Shown in pieces: positions 50,172 through 57,310 of a stretch of DNA of 57,833 nt (its first letter is position 1; each line of letters begins with the position of its first letter). The notes under the pieces are model-generated. The model had not been told where the DNA came from, searched no databases, and worked only from the letters and a program-made list of their open reading frames with translations. A program made the translations under genes and the position numbers. Source of the DNA: Thermoleophilia bacterium (GTDB lineage Bacteria > Actinomycetota > Thermoleophilia > RBG-16-64-13); NCBI GenBank assembly GCA_026415615.1, contig JAOAGT010000008.1, forward strand, positions 1 through 57,833. The letters run 5' to 3'.

Positions 50172-50903
50172 ATGGCCGAGCTGACCGACCAACTGAAGGA
50201 TTTCGGAATCTTTGCTGAGCTAGATCCAGAGCAGATCAAGCGTGTGGCAAGTATCTCTTGCGTCCGAGAGTACCCCGTAGGAACTCAGCTTACCGGTGAG
50301 GGTCAACACGCAGACTTCCTTTACTTGATTTTGGCTGGGAAAGCGACGGTGAAGGTGCGACATCCTGATGGGGGGACGGGAGTACTTGACGAGGTCGGAC
50401 CAGGGGACGAGCTTGGCTGGTCTGTCATTACCCCTCCGTACCGCTATACGGCGACGTCTGAGGTTACAGAGCCCGTACGGGCCATTGTAATCAAGGGTTC
50501 AGATTTGCGCGCGCTTGCGGAGCAAGATCATCGTCTTGGGTATCTGGTTTCTCAGGGAGCTTTGAAAATAGTGGCGCGCCGATACGGCCGTGCCATTGGC
50601 AGCTACGAGGATCTGCGCGCCAAGGATCTGCGAGCTTTTGGAGGACAAGAGAGGGTTATTTGGGACAACGGAAAGGTAAGGCTTACCACAGAGGCGGTTC
50701 TGTTCGAGGCCGACACTGATACGCCCGACGTCATTCCTTTGGAGGCGGTTCATGAAGTAGAAGTGCAAGAGGAGCGTCTTGTGCTACGGGCGGCTGGGGG
50801 TGATGTGTGCTCACCCCCTGTGGAGCATGTGCAAGAGCTAGCTTCGCTGGTAAGGGATGAGGTGAGGCGGATTCGCCTAGCTTACAGACGTGTGGGGAGT
50901 TAG
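50172..50903 (+). CDS. Cyclic-nucleotide-binding domain protein without HTH
   Basis: A 243-residue protein with a CRP-type cyclic-nucleotide-binding domain (about 10-120): LKDFGIFAELDPEQIKRVAS, EYPVGTQLTGEGQHADFLYL, the phosphate cassette region VGPGDELGWSVITPPYRYT. The rest (about 150-243) is not a helix-turn-helix; it has a beta-rich stretch (GKVRLTTEAVLFEADTDTPD) and a basic helical end. It is therefore not an ordinary CRP/FNR regulator. ATG 50172 follows GGGGGGGAAG; the open frame continues 55 codons upstream but without conserved text. It is divergent from the ABC/lipoprotein operon, sharing about 150 bases. Confidence 0.75.
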   Translation: MAELTDQLKDFGIFAELDPEQIKRVASISCVREYPVGTQLTGEGQHADFLYLILAGKATVKVRHPDGGTGVLDEVGPGDELGWSVITPPYRYTATSEVTEPVRAIVIKGSDLRALAEQDHRLGYLVSQGALKIVARRYGRAIGSYEDLRAKDLRAFGGQERVIWDNGKVRLTTEAVLFEADTDTPDVIPLEAVHEVEVQEERLVLRAAGGDVCSPPVEHVQELASLVRDEVRRIRLAYRRVGS

Positions 50904-50921
50904 CGTCATGAAGGGAATGTT

Positions 50922-50952
50922 CGGTCATGGCTGCTCGTTCGAGCAATGACCG
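50922..50952 (+). terminator. Hairpin between cNMP-domain gene and small protein gene
   Basis: CGGTCAT (50922-50928) pairs with ATGACCG (50946-50952), and inside it GCTCG pairs with CGAGC around TT. It lies 18 bases after the cNMP-gene stop and 8 bases before the AAAGGAGG of the next gene. It could end transcription or be a leader structure. Confidence 0.55.
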
Positions 50953-50973
50953 GCTGGGTGAAAGGAGGATGCG

Positions 50974-51177
50974 ATGGTGGATGTTCCTCTTAGCCTGCAA
51001 GAAATAGAACTCATCCGTTTTGTCATGGAGCGATACCGAAAGGCCATGCTCTTTGAACTTGCGCACACCGACTCCCGGGAGCTTAAGAAGCATCTCCTAG
51101 AGAGAGAGGAAATGCTGGAAGCCCTCGTGCAAAAGCTTGACGCTTTTGCGGGGCTACCGGATACAATTGACGCATGA
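50974..51177 (+). CDS. Small helical protein of unknown function
   Basis: A 67-residue protein, mostly helical and amphipathic (LQEIELIRFVMERYRKAMLF; LKKHLLEREEMLEALVQKLD). No family was recognised. The ATG is backed by AAAGGAGG 6 bases upstream, one of the best ribosome sites in the window, which argues that it is real. Its stop overlaps the start of the aldo/keto reductase (ATGA), so it is made together with it and could be its partner; this is inference. Confidence 0.68.
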   Translation: MVDVPLSLQEIELIRFVMERYRKAMLFELAHTDSRELKKHLLEREEMLEALVQKLDAFAGLPDTIDA

Positions 51178-52388
51178 TTGTTCTTAAGCGACCTCTTGGC
51201 CGTACTGGGGAATCGGTTTCCGTACTCGGCTTTGGATTAATGAGATTGCCCGTTATCGACGGCCGCATGGACCAGATTGACGTCCAGGCGGCCGGCGACA
51301 TGTTGCGATACGCGATCGACCACGGAGTTAACTACTTTGATACCGCCTACCCCTATCACGCCGGCTCGCCTGACGGCCCCGGCGCAAGCGAGTCGTTTCT
51401 GGGCCAGGTGTTGTCTCAAGGAGACTACCGTCAGCGAGTGCTAGTTGCCACTAAGTTGCCGGGTTGGCTGGTTAACTCCCGTGCCGACATGGACAGGATC
51501 CTGGAAGGGCAGCTTGAAAGGCTGCAGAGTGATTATGTTGACTGCTACTTGTTGCACGGCATCGACGCTTCCATGTGGAAGAAGCTCTACGATCTTGACG
51601 TGCTTGGGTTTCTCGATGCAGCCAAGGGCGACGGACGCATACGCTTCGCCGGCTTTTCCTATCACGACGCTGCCGAACATTTCGCGCCTATTGTTGATGC
51701 GTACGAATGGGACTTTTGTCAAATCCAATACAACTACATGGATATCGACTTTCAGGCTGGCGAGGCCGGCCTTGCTTACGCCGCGGAGAAAGGCTTGGGT
51801 ATAGTGATAATGGAGCCTCTCAAAGGTGGTCGTCTCGCTAGAAATCCTCCTGCAGCCGTCCAGGCTGTATGGGACTCGGCGCCGGTTAAGCGTACCCCGG
51901 TAGAGTGGGCACTACGGTTTCTCTGGGATGACCCGCGCATAAGCGTGGTGCTAAGTGGCATGTCCACCATGGATCAGGTGGTGGAAAACGTGAGATATGC
52001 GGAAGAGGGTTTCCCAAATTCGCTTAGTGTGGAAGAAAAAGAGCTTATCGCGCGTGCGCGGGAACTGTACCGGCAGCGGACTTTGGTTGACTGCACAGGG
52101 TGTCGCTACTGCATGCCTTGCCCCCAGGGCATTGAAATCCCCCTGGTCTTTAGGATCTTCAACGACTCGGCGTTGTACGAGTCTTTAGACAACGAGCGCT
52201 TTGAGTACAGGTTGTCTGTACTGTTGGGACGAACGGCGGCCGCGACCAGCTGTGTTGAATGTGGTCAGTGTGAAGCTGCCTGTCCGCAGAAACTGGCTGT
52301 AGTTAAGGAACTAGCCCGGGCTGCCGAGGCGCTTGAAGTAGAGCCGCTTGAGACGCCCGCTCAGCTTGCTTCCGAAGGAGCGCAGTGA
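51174..52388 (+). CDS. Aldo/keto reductase with two C-terminal 4Fe-4S sites
   Basis: A 404-residue protein: AKR barrel (about 1-290) plus a ferredoxin-like tail. The AKR tetrad is visible: Asp and Tyr in NYFDTAYPYHAG, Lys in VLVATKLPGW, His in CYLLHGID. The tail has CTGCRYCMPCPQGIEI and CVECGQCEAACPQKLA, each a CxxCxxCxxxCP motif, so two 4Fe-4S clusters are expected. This family is common in anaerobes and passes electrons between NAD(P)H-type chemistry and the clusters; the substrate is unknown. It overlaps the small protein before it and the thioesterase after it (GTGA), forming a tight three-gene operon. Confidence 0.88.
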   Translation: MIVLKRPLGRTGESVSVLGFGLMRLPVIDGRMDQIDVQAAGDMLRYAIDHGVNYFDTAYPYHAGSPDGPGASESFLGQVLSQGDYRQRVLVATKLPGWLVNSRADMDRILEGQLERLQSDYVDCYLLHGIDASMWKKLYDLDVLGFLDAAKGDGRIRFAGFSYHDAAEHFAPIVDAYEWDFCQIQYNYMDIDFQAGEAGLAYAAEKGLGIVIMEPLKGGRLARNPPAAVQAVWDSAPVKRTPVEWALRFLWDDPRISVVLSGMSTMDQVVENVRYAEEGFPNSLSVEEKELIARARELYRQRTLVDCTGCRYCMPCPQGIEIPLVFRIFNDSALYESLDNERFEYRLSVLLGRTAAATSCVECGQCEAACPQKLAVVKELARAAEALEVEPLETPAQLASEGAQ

Positions 52389-52939
52389 GCATTCCTCCCA
52401 GCTCCGACGACGCACGGCCGCCTTTAACCGTGGTTAGGGCTCAGAATCTGAGCCGGATGTGTCTGGTGTGCGGCGTTCAGAATCCTTTTGGACTCAAGGG
52501 GCGATTCTTTGCCACTGACTCAGGCCAGCTTGTTGGAGTATTCCATCCGCAAGAAGAGCATCAAGGTTATCCTGGGCGTCTTCATGGGGGCGTTATTAGC
52601 GCCATTCTCGACGAGACGATCGGGCGAGCTATAAATCTGGCCGGTGAAGATACTTGGGGTGTGACTCTCGAGTTTAGGGTCAAGTTTCGGCGCCCTGTGC
52701 CCCTGGATCGGCCGGTCACGGCTGTGGCTTGGATCACTCAGGACCGCGGGCGTGTCTATGAGGGGGAGGGCGAGCTAGTGCTTGAGGATGGCCAGATTGC
52801 CGCCAGTGGGTCGGGTCGGTATTTGAAGATGCCTCTCGAACAGATAACTACGCCCGAGTTTCTAGAACAAGAGTGGTTTGGTGATACGGGTCCGTTGCCC
52901 TCTGAGATAAGACTGGGGAAAGTCGTGCCGGACAAGTAA
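52385..52939 (+). CDS. Hotdog-fold acyl-CoA thioesterase (PaaI-like)
   Basis: A 184-residue hotdog protein. The motif GRLHGGVISAILDETIGRAI (about 61-80) carries the HGG...D/E pattern of PaaI-type thioesterases, and FRVKFRRPVPLDRPVTAVAW follows. A start at GTG 52385 overlaps the reductase stop. A MCLVCGVQNPFGL segment near the N-terminus (CxxC-type) is typical of one subgroup. It would hydrolyse an acyl-CoA in the cytoplasm; which one cannot be told. A strong terminator lies about 105 bases downstream. Confidence 0.85.
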   Translation: MSIPPSSDDARPPLTVVRAQNLSRMCLVCGVQNPFGLKGRFFATDSGQLVGVFHPQEEHQGYPGRLHGGVISAILDETIGRAINLAGEDTWGVTLEFRVKFRRPVPLDRPVTAVAWITQDRGRVYEGEGELVLEDGQIAASGSGRYLKMPLEQITTPEFLEQEWFGDTGPLPSEIRLGKVVPDK

Positions 52940-53006
52940 AGCGGCGAACGGTGCGATAAACGGCCAGCAGGTTCCATACGGCGGGGGAACGATAAGGGTA
53001 ACGGTA

Positions 53007-53057
53007 AAGCTAAGGGGGCGGAAAAGCTAAAGGAGCGGGAAAGCTAAGGGGGCGCAG
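53007..53057. repeat. Three 17-bp tandem copies leading into a terminator arm
   Basis: AAGCTAAGGGGGCGGAA (53007-53023), AAGCTAAAGGAGCGGGA (53024-53040) and AAGCTAAGGGGGCGCAG (53041-53057). The third copy is the left arm of the terminator hairpin at 53044-53083, so the first two are spare copies of part of that arm. Confidence 0.8.
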
Positions 53058-53083
53058 GCCCAAAAGGGCCTGCGCCCCCTTAG
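53044..53083. terminator. Bidirectional terminator, perfect 18-bp arms
   Basis: CTAAGGGGGCGCAGGCCC (53044-53061), loop AAAA, GGGCCTGCGCCCCCTTAG (53066-53083), between the convergent thioesterase and serpin genes. The 213-base gap holds this and the tandem repeat only. Confidence 0.88.
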
Positions 53084-53152
53084 TCCATCGGCCTGACGTC
53101 ACACCGACTACGCGGGGGCGCTATCCGTAGGCTACACCATGACGATAGGGAC

Positions 53153-54583
53153 TTACTGACCGGGCTCAAGCACTCGGCCTAGAAACAGGAGAGCTCCTGT
53201 CCCCCGATCCCGGAGAGCGAAGATGAACGGCCGGTCGATTACTAGCTCCACCAGGTCAATGGGCATGGCTGTTTTTCCGATGACTACAGCGGTAGCGGCT
53301 GCGGCCTCGGTTCCTTCCTCATCTACGGCGATGTATGCTTCGTGCACGATGTCAGTGATATAGAGCTCCTCTTCTTTGGTCATCTTGGAGAAATCAGCTA
53401 GACCGGGCTCAAAGGGGGTTTTCATCCCCAGAGTACGGAAGGCCTCATCCAGGTCGGCCTGCGTTCGCATTGTGAATTTAGGGACGGTCAAAGCCACCTC
53501 CCGAGGAGATGAGAGAGCGGCAAATACCTCACTAAGCAGTCCAGTTTGCAACTGCTTTTCGACCTCCGGGAATCGCCCCTGGTCAGGAACCAGCAATACC
53601 ATTGCAAGCTGATCACCAGCGTAGGGAAGTTCCACTGCTTGCCATCCGTCTGCCGCAGCGTACGGGAAGGAGGCCGTTTGATTCATCATGGGGACAGTAG
53701 TGGTCGTACCGTCAAGCTTCGTGAACTGCCCGTCATGGGTTAGGTCAGGGTTAAACTGCGAAGCCCAGGTAGCATCAAGGTAGATCGCGTTTACCAAGAC
53801 CAGTCTGGTGAGGACGTCTATTACGCCCTTAGGGATCAGCTCTGGGATCTTCTTTTCGGTTTCTTTGGCTACCCAGGCATTGATGGCTTGGCGTGCTTCC
53901 TCGGGAGCGTTGGCAAAGTCAACTAGACGCATTCCGGCTCCGTACTGAGCGGCAAGAAGATCAAGAAATGAAGGTTCGAAGGGTAGGTCTTTTTGTCCCC
54001 ACAGGCTGTTAGCCGTTCGGAGAAGCACGCCCTCTTTCTTGCCTTCGGGGTTGGTCCTTTCCCAGTTGCGCGTCTTAAGTTCTTGGTCAAGAGCGTTAAA
54101 GGCTGCATGGAGAGAGTCGCCGGTCAGCTTAAAATGCAAATACTTAGCCATTTCCTCGGCAGTAGTGCCAGCGGCCCCGGCATAGGTCATGGCAAGAGCG
54201 GTAGAGATACTGGCCGGCGAAAGCACAAGGTTCGCGGTATCGGGTTGGGAGGCTAGAACTTGGTAAAGGTCTAGACCCACTAGCAGCATGCTGTCGACCG
54301 CAGCGGAGACGTCTTCCTTGGGAGCACTCGGAGCAAGTCGGGAAACATCCGACATGGCCAGCAGGTAGCCATCCTCGGACACGGTTGTTACCGGACTTGC
54401 AGTCTCTTCGGTAGGCTTTGTGGTCTCGGTGGTTTGGCTGGCGGAGTCAGTGGCCTTGCCGCAGCCAACAGCCACTGCAGCAAGTATCGCGACAATGAGC
54501 GCTAGGATTAGCGCTCCGGACAGCGAGAAGCGTGCGTTTGGATTCTTCACCAGATCATGCAAGCGAATTCGTGGCCTTCTCAT
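53153..54583 (-). CDS. Serpin-family protease inhibitor, predicted lipoprotein
   Basis: A 476-residue serpin with an N-terminal hydrophobic segment and lipobox (LAAVAVGC, Cys near 41) and a Thr/Ser/Glu-rich linker to about residue 72. The serpin fold is clear: NLVLSPASISTALAMTYAGA, GTTAEEMAKYLHF, VNAIYLDATWASQF and the C-terminal DRPFIFALRDRGTGALLFLG. The reactive-loop hinge reads EEGTEAAAATAVVIGKTAMP: Gly-Thr at P15-P14 and four Ala at P12-P9 fit an inhibitory serpin. The scissile bond should lie near Gly-Lys-Thr-Ala. GAGAGGGGG precedes the ATG. It would sit on the cell surface and block proteases; serpins are uncommon in bacteria. Confidence 0.9.
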   Translation of the reverse strand: MRRPRIRLHDLVKNPNARFSLSGALILALIVAILAAVAVGCGKATDSASQTTETTKPTEETASPVTTVSEDGYLLAMSDVSRLAPSAPKEDVSAAVDSMLLVGLDLYQVLASQPDTANLVLSPASISTALAMTYAGAAGTTAEEMAKYLHFKLTGDSLHAAFNALDQELKTRNWERTNPEGKKEGVLLRTANSLWGQKDLPFEPSFLDLLAAQYGAGMRLVDFANAPEEARQAINAWVAKETEKKIPELIPKGVIDVLTRLVLVNAIYLDATWASQFNPDLTHDGQFTKLDGTTTTVPMMNQTASFPYAAADGWQAVELPYAGDQLAMVLLVPDQGRFPEVEKQLQTGLLSEVFAALSSPREVALTVPKFTMRTQADLDEAFRTLGMKTPFEPGLADFSKMTKEEELYITDIVHEAYIAVDEEGTEAAAATAVVIGKTAMPIDLVELVIDRPFIFALRDRGTGALLFLGRVLEPGQ

Positions 54584-54705
54584 CTTGAACCCCCTCTCAT
54601 TCTTGCGCGTAATGTGTGACGCAGAATAGCCGACTGTGGTTCCAAAGAAGGATCAAGACTAATTAGATGAGGGCATGAGAAACGACGGACTTCACTCAGT
54701 GCGGG

Positions 54706-54731
54706 GATCTTAGCAGTCGATCTTAGCAGTC
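54706..54731. repeat. 13-bp tandem duplication beside terminator
   Basis: GATCTTAGCAGTC twice in a row (54706-54718, 54719-54731), ending 1 base before the palindrome at 54733. It may be the trace of slippage next to the hairpin. Confidence 0.8.
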
Positions 54732-54732
54732 G

Positions 54733-54768
54733 GCGGGGGCGGCCCGGCTTAAGCCGGGCCGCCCCCGC
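54733..54768. terminator. Perfect 36-bp palindrome terminator
   Basis: GCGGGGGCGGCCCGGCTT followed at once by its exact complement AAGCCGGGCCGCCCCCGC. It lies 34 bases after the stop of the minus-strand lipoprotein gene (ending at 54802) and would end that transcript. The rest of the 54584-54801 gap shows no gene. Confidence 0.85.
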
Positions 54769-54801
54769 AATCTCTCCCAAGCCATCAATTGAGTGTTCGT
54801 C

Positions 54802-55836
54802 TTAGGGTCTTTGCTCCATTGCAGGTATAAGCTCCATGAAGGGACCGAGCAACTGCTCGGGATTTTCACTCAGGGTCTTTTGAAGCTCGGCAAAAGAAAG
54901 CGCCGAGGCCGGGGCTTGGACCTTTATGGGTTCGTTGTATCTATCGAGGCTGACTGTAGCTTCCAAGGTAACGGAGTTTAGACCCTCTGTTTGTTCTTCG
55001 GTCAGCGGAACCAACTTGGCACTGACCGTAAGTTTGCGTAGAGCTTGACCATTCTTCTCCACCCAGAATTCGATCCCGGCGCTGCGCATGATCTGAGTGG
55101 CCTGCGACTCAAGTTTCTTGATTTCCTCGGCACTTGGGATCAGGTCTTTGTCGAAACCTTTGGCGCCCGCCTGCGGTGGAAGAAGTAGCTGCATCAGTTC
55201 TTGACTTTCCAAGAGGCCCGCTAGATCTGCCACTATTTTGGCGGGGTCGGGGGTTCCGACCAGGTGATAGGTGCTAACTCCACCCAGCTTTTCTTCCCCT
55301 TCCAAACGAAGGTCCTTGAACCAACTAACTGGATCAAATCCCAGCTCCTCGAGCAGCTTCCTTATCTGCTCCATTTTTTGCTCGTCGTAAGGAAACTCGG
55401 CTGCCTGCTTCAGAAGTTCTGTTGGCACTTCATACCACTGCTTCCCAAGCTCAAGCCAAGCTTTGCCACCAGCCAATTTGGCTCCCACTGACACGGTTTT
55501 TCCGGCCGCGCTGAAATTGACCTGGTAGTCAGCATTTTGTTCTTTACCGGTCAGAGCAAAGGTTCCAGAAATCTCGACAGGCTCGGCAAGAAACTCGAGG
55601 GCTTCTGGGGGAGCTTGAGCTTCATCCAACTCTACCGTGAGCACTACCTCGAACTTCCCTGATAGAGATTCAATAGTCTTGGTTGCTTCAAACGCCCTAT
55701 TGAGTAGGGCTTGAGGAGAGCCGTCTCCGGTAGCTGCTGATTGAGAGTCGCCGCAGCTCACAGCCGAAACTGCAAGCAAAGCTGCAGCTGTCAAGACCAC
55801 CAGAGCCCGTATGATCCGAACTGCTTTGCTGCACAT
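54802..55836 (-). CDS. LppX/LprAFG-like lipoprotein
   Basis: A 344-residue predicted lipoprotein with a clear signal (VVLTAAALLAVSAVSC, Cys near 28). The mature part resembles actinobacterial lipoproteins of the LppX/LprAFG or DUF6612 type: an early helix (ALLNRAFEATKTIESLSGKF), then long antiparallel strands (VVLTVELDEAQ; YQVNFSAAGKTVSVGAKLAG; KAWLELGKQWYEVP). Such proteins hold or move lipids at the membrane, but the assignment here rests on overall pattern only. The ATG has AAAGGAG 7 bases upstream. It stands apart from the peptidase gene (70 bases) and has its own terminator. Confidence 0.68.
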   Translation of the reverse strand: MCSKAVRIIRALVVLTAAALLAVSAVSCGDSQSAATGDGSPQALLNRAFEATKTIESLSGKFEVVLTVELDEAQAPPEALEFLAEPVEISGTFALTGKEQNADYQVNFSAAGKTVSVGAKLAGGKAWLELGKQWYEVPTELLKQAAEFPYDEQKMEQIRKLLEELGFDPVSWFKDLRLEGEEKLGGVSTYHLVGTPDPAKIVADLAGLLESQELMQLLLPPQAGAKGFDKDLIPSAEEIKKLESQATQIMRSAGIEFWVEKNGQALRKLTVSAKLVPLTEEQTEGLNSVTLEATVSLDRYNEPIKVQAPASALSFAELQKTLSENPEQLLGPFMELIPAMEQRP

Positions 55837-55906
55837 GGCTGCTCCTTTCCTCTGTCTTTCTCATACTATCCGAAAAGGAGCGTCTCTGCTCCACAAGGCG
55901 AGCAGA

Positions 55907-57184
55907 TCAAGCGCTTGCCGATTTTGCTCTTGTTATGGCAGCTTCAATATCTCCCGGGGTCTTAGGAATCTCGGCTGTGAGAACCTGACGGCCTTGGTCG
56001 GTGACTAGTACGTCGTCCTCAATACGAATGCCAATTCCCCGGTCCTCCAAATAGATGCCTGGTTCTATAGTCAAGACCATCCCTGGGACAAGCGGGCCGT
56101 CCGGCGTGACGTCGTGGACATCGATGCCAAGCTGATGTCCGATTCCGTGGAAGAAAAAGTCCTCGTAACCAGCCGCCTTTATCACCTCAAGAGCTTGGCC
56201 TTGAATTTCCCGTAGCGTTGCTCCCGGGCGTACTGCCTCTATGGCAGCTTGATTAGCCTCTAAGACTATGTCGTAGATGTGCTGCTGTTCGCCCGAGAAA
56301 TGCCCCTGCACAGGGACAGTTCTTGTCACATCAGCGGCGTAGCCGTGAACAGCGGCCCCGCAGTCGATGACTACCAGGTCGGTGCTCTCTAAGACCCTGT
56401 CCAAACGACGGTGATGAAGAACCGTGGAGTTAGGCCCGGCGGCCACTATTGGCAGGAATGCCGGCTCTGCCCCGTGCTTGCGGAAGGTTTCTAGAAGAAC
56501 ATCTGCCAGGTCTTTCTCAGTTACGCCTGGGTGGACGTATGCCAAAACTGCATCGAGCGCGTGCCTCGTGACTGATACCGCGTGGGCGATCAAAGCCAAT
56601 TCGGCGGGAGATTTAGTCGCGCGCATGCGGGGCAACAACTGTGTTTGGTCCTCGATACCTACACCTGGCACGTGGTCGCAGACCTTTCTAAAAATCTCCA
56701 GGTCCGGCGAGACGGGGCCATTGTAAGGAGTGAAGGGGTGAAGACAGGCGAGCCTCTTCGTTTTTCTTGCAGCATCAGTAAGTCGAGCTGGCAACGATGT
56801 TATGCGAGCCAAGCTAGAGAAGCCGGTTTTTGCCTTGAGGGAGGAATCAAGGAAATCGCGCGGCCCGTCCCATCGCTCCGCTTCCGGGTCCCGGGGGGCG
56901 AGAAACAGGGTAATGCGACGGTCACGGTCTTCTGCACTTGGGTCAAAAAGAATTGCGGCGCCGCTCTCATAGTCAAGTCCGGTTAGGTACCAGAAAAGAC
57001 GGTTGGTCTTCCACCGAACAACCAGAGAGTCGTCACCAGGGTCGGTTCCTGCGAATACAACGGCAGCCGCTCCGTCAAGCGCTTCCAGAACCTGCTCGCG
57101 TCGAACACGATACTCCTCTAAGGAGATGGGAGGCGGCGGGACTTGGCTCTCGGTTGCGAATGTTTGCGCGTCCATGAACGTCAT
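55907..57184 (-). CDS. pepP: Xaa-Pro aminopeptidase (M24B)
   Basis: A 425-residue peptidase that removes an N-terminal residue before proline. The N-terminal AMP_N domain (about 18-150; AAVVFAGTDPGDDSLVVRWK, LFWYLTGLDYESGAAI) is followed by the pita-bread domain with all dinuclear-metal ligands: two Asp in VVIDCGAAVHGYAADVTRT, His in FFHGIGHQLGIDVHD, Glu in LTIEPGIYLED and Glu in IRIEDDVLV. The length fits PepP rather than PepQ. ATG 57184 was chosen (ATG 57175 is close); a GTG 23 codons upstream adds non-conserved residues. No strong Shine-Dalgarno was seen. Cytoplasmic. Confidence 0.9.
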   Translation of the reverse strand: MTFMDAQTFATESQVPPPPISLEEYRVRREQVLEALDGAAAVVFAGTDPGDDSLVVRWKTNRLFWYLTGLDYESGAAILFDPSAEDRDRRITLFLAPRDPEAERWDGPRDFLDSSLKAKTGFSSLARITSLPARLTDAARKTKRLACLHPFTPYNGPVSPDLEIFRKVCDHVPGVGIEDQTQLLPRMRATKSPAELALIAHAVSVTRHALDAVLAYVHPGVTEKDLADVLLETFRKHGAEPAFLPIVAAGPNSTVLHHRRLDRVLESTDLVVIDCGAAVHGYAADVTRTVPVQGHFSGEQQHIYDIVLEANQAAIEAVRPGATLREIQGQALEVIKAAGYEDFFFHGIGHQLGIDVHDVTPDGPLVPGMVLTIEPGIYLEDRGIGIRIEDDVLVTDQGRQVLTAEIPKTPGDIEAAITRAKSASA

Positions 57185-57310
57185 GTTAACACGTCCGCAT
57201 ACAGCCAAATGACTCGTCCATGACGATCTCAGCCGCCCTACAGGAAAGCTCACTCTCTGTCAGGCGTCCCTAAGAAGGTCGCTTGCGGGCCAGAATCCTT
57301 GACCTAACAG

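Noticed and set aside
49080-50192. N-terminal extension of the ABC-operon lipoprotein to 50192
   Set aside because: The added 58 residues run through the divergent gene's leader, while ATG 50018 has GAGGAGAAG and starts a proper signal peptide.
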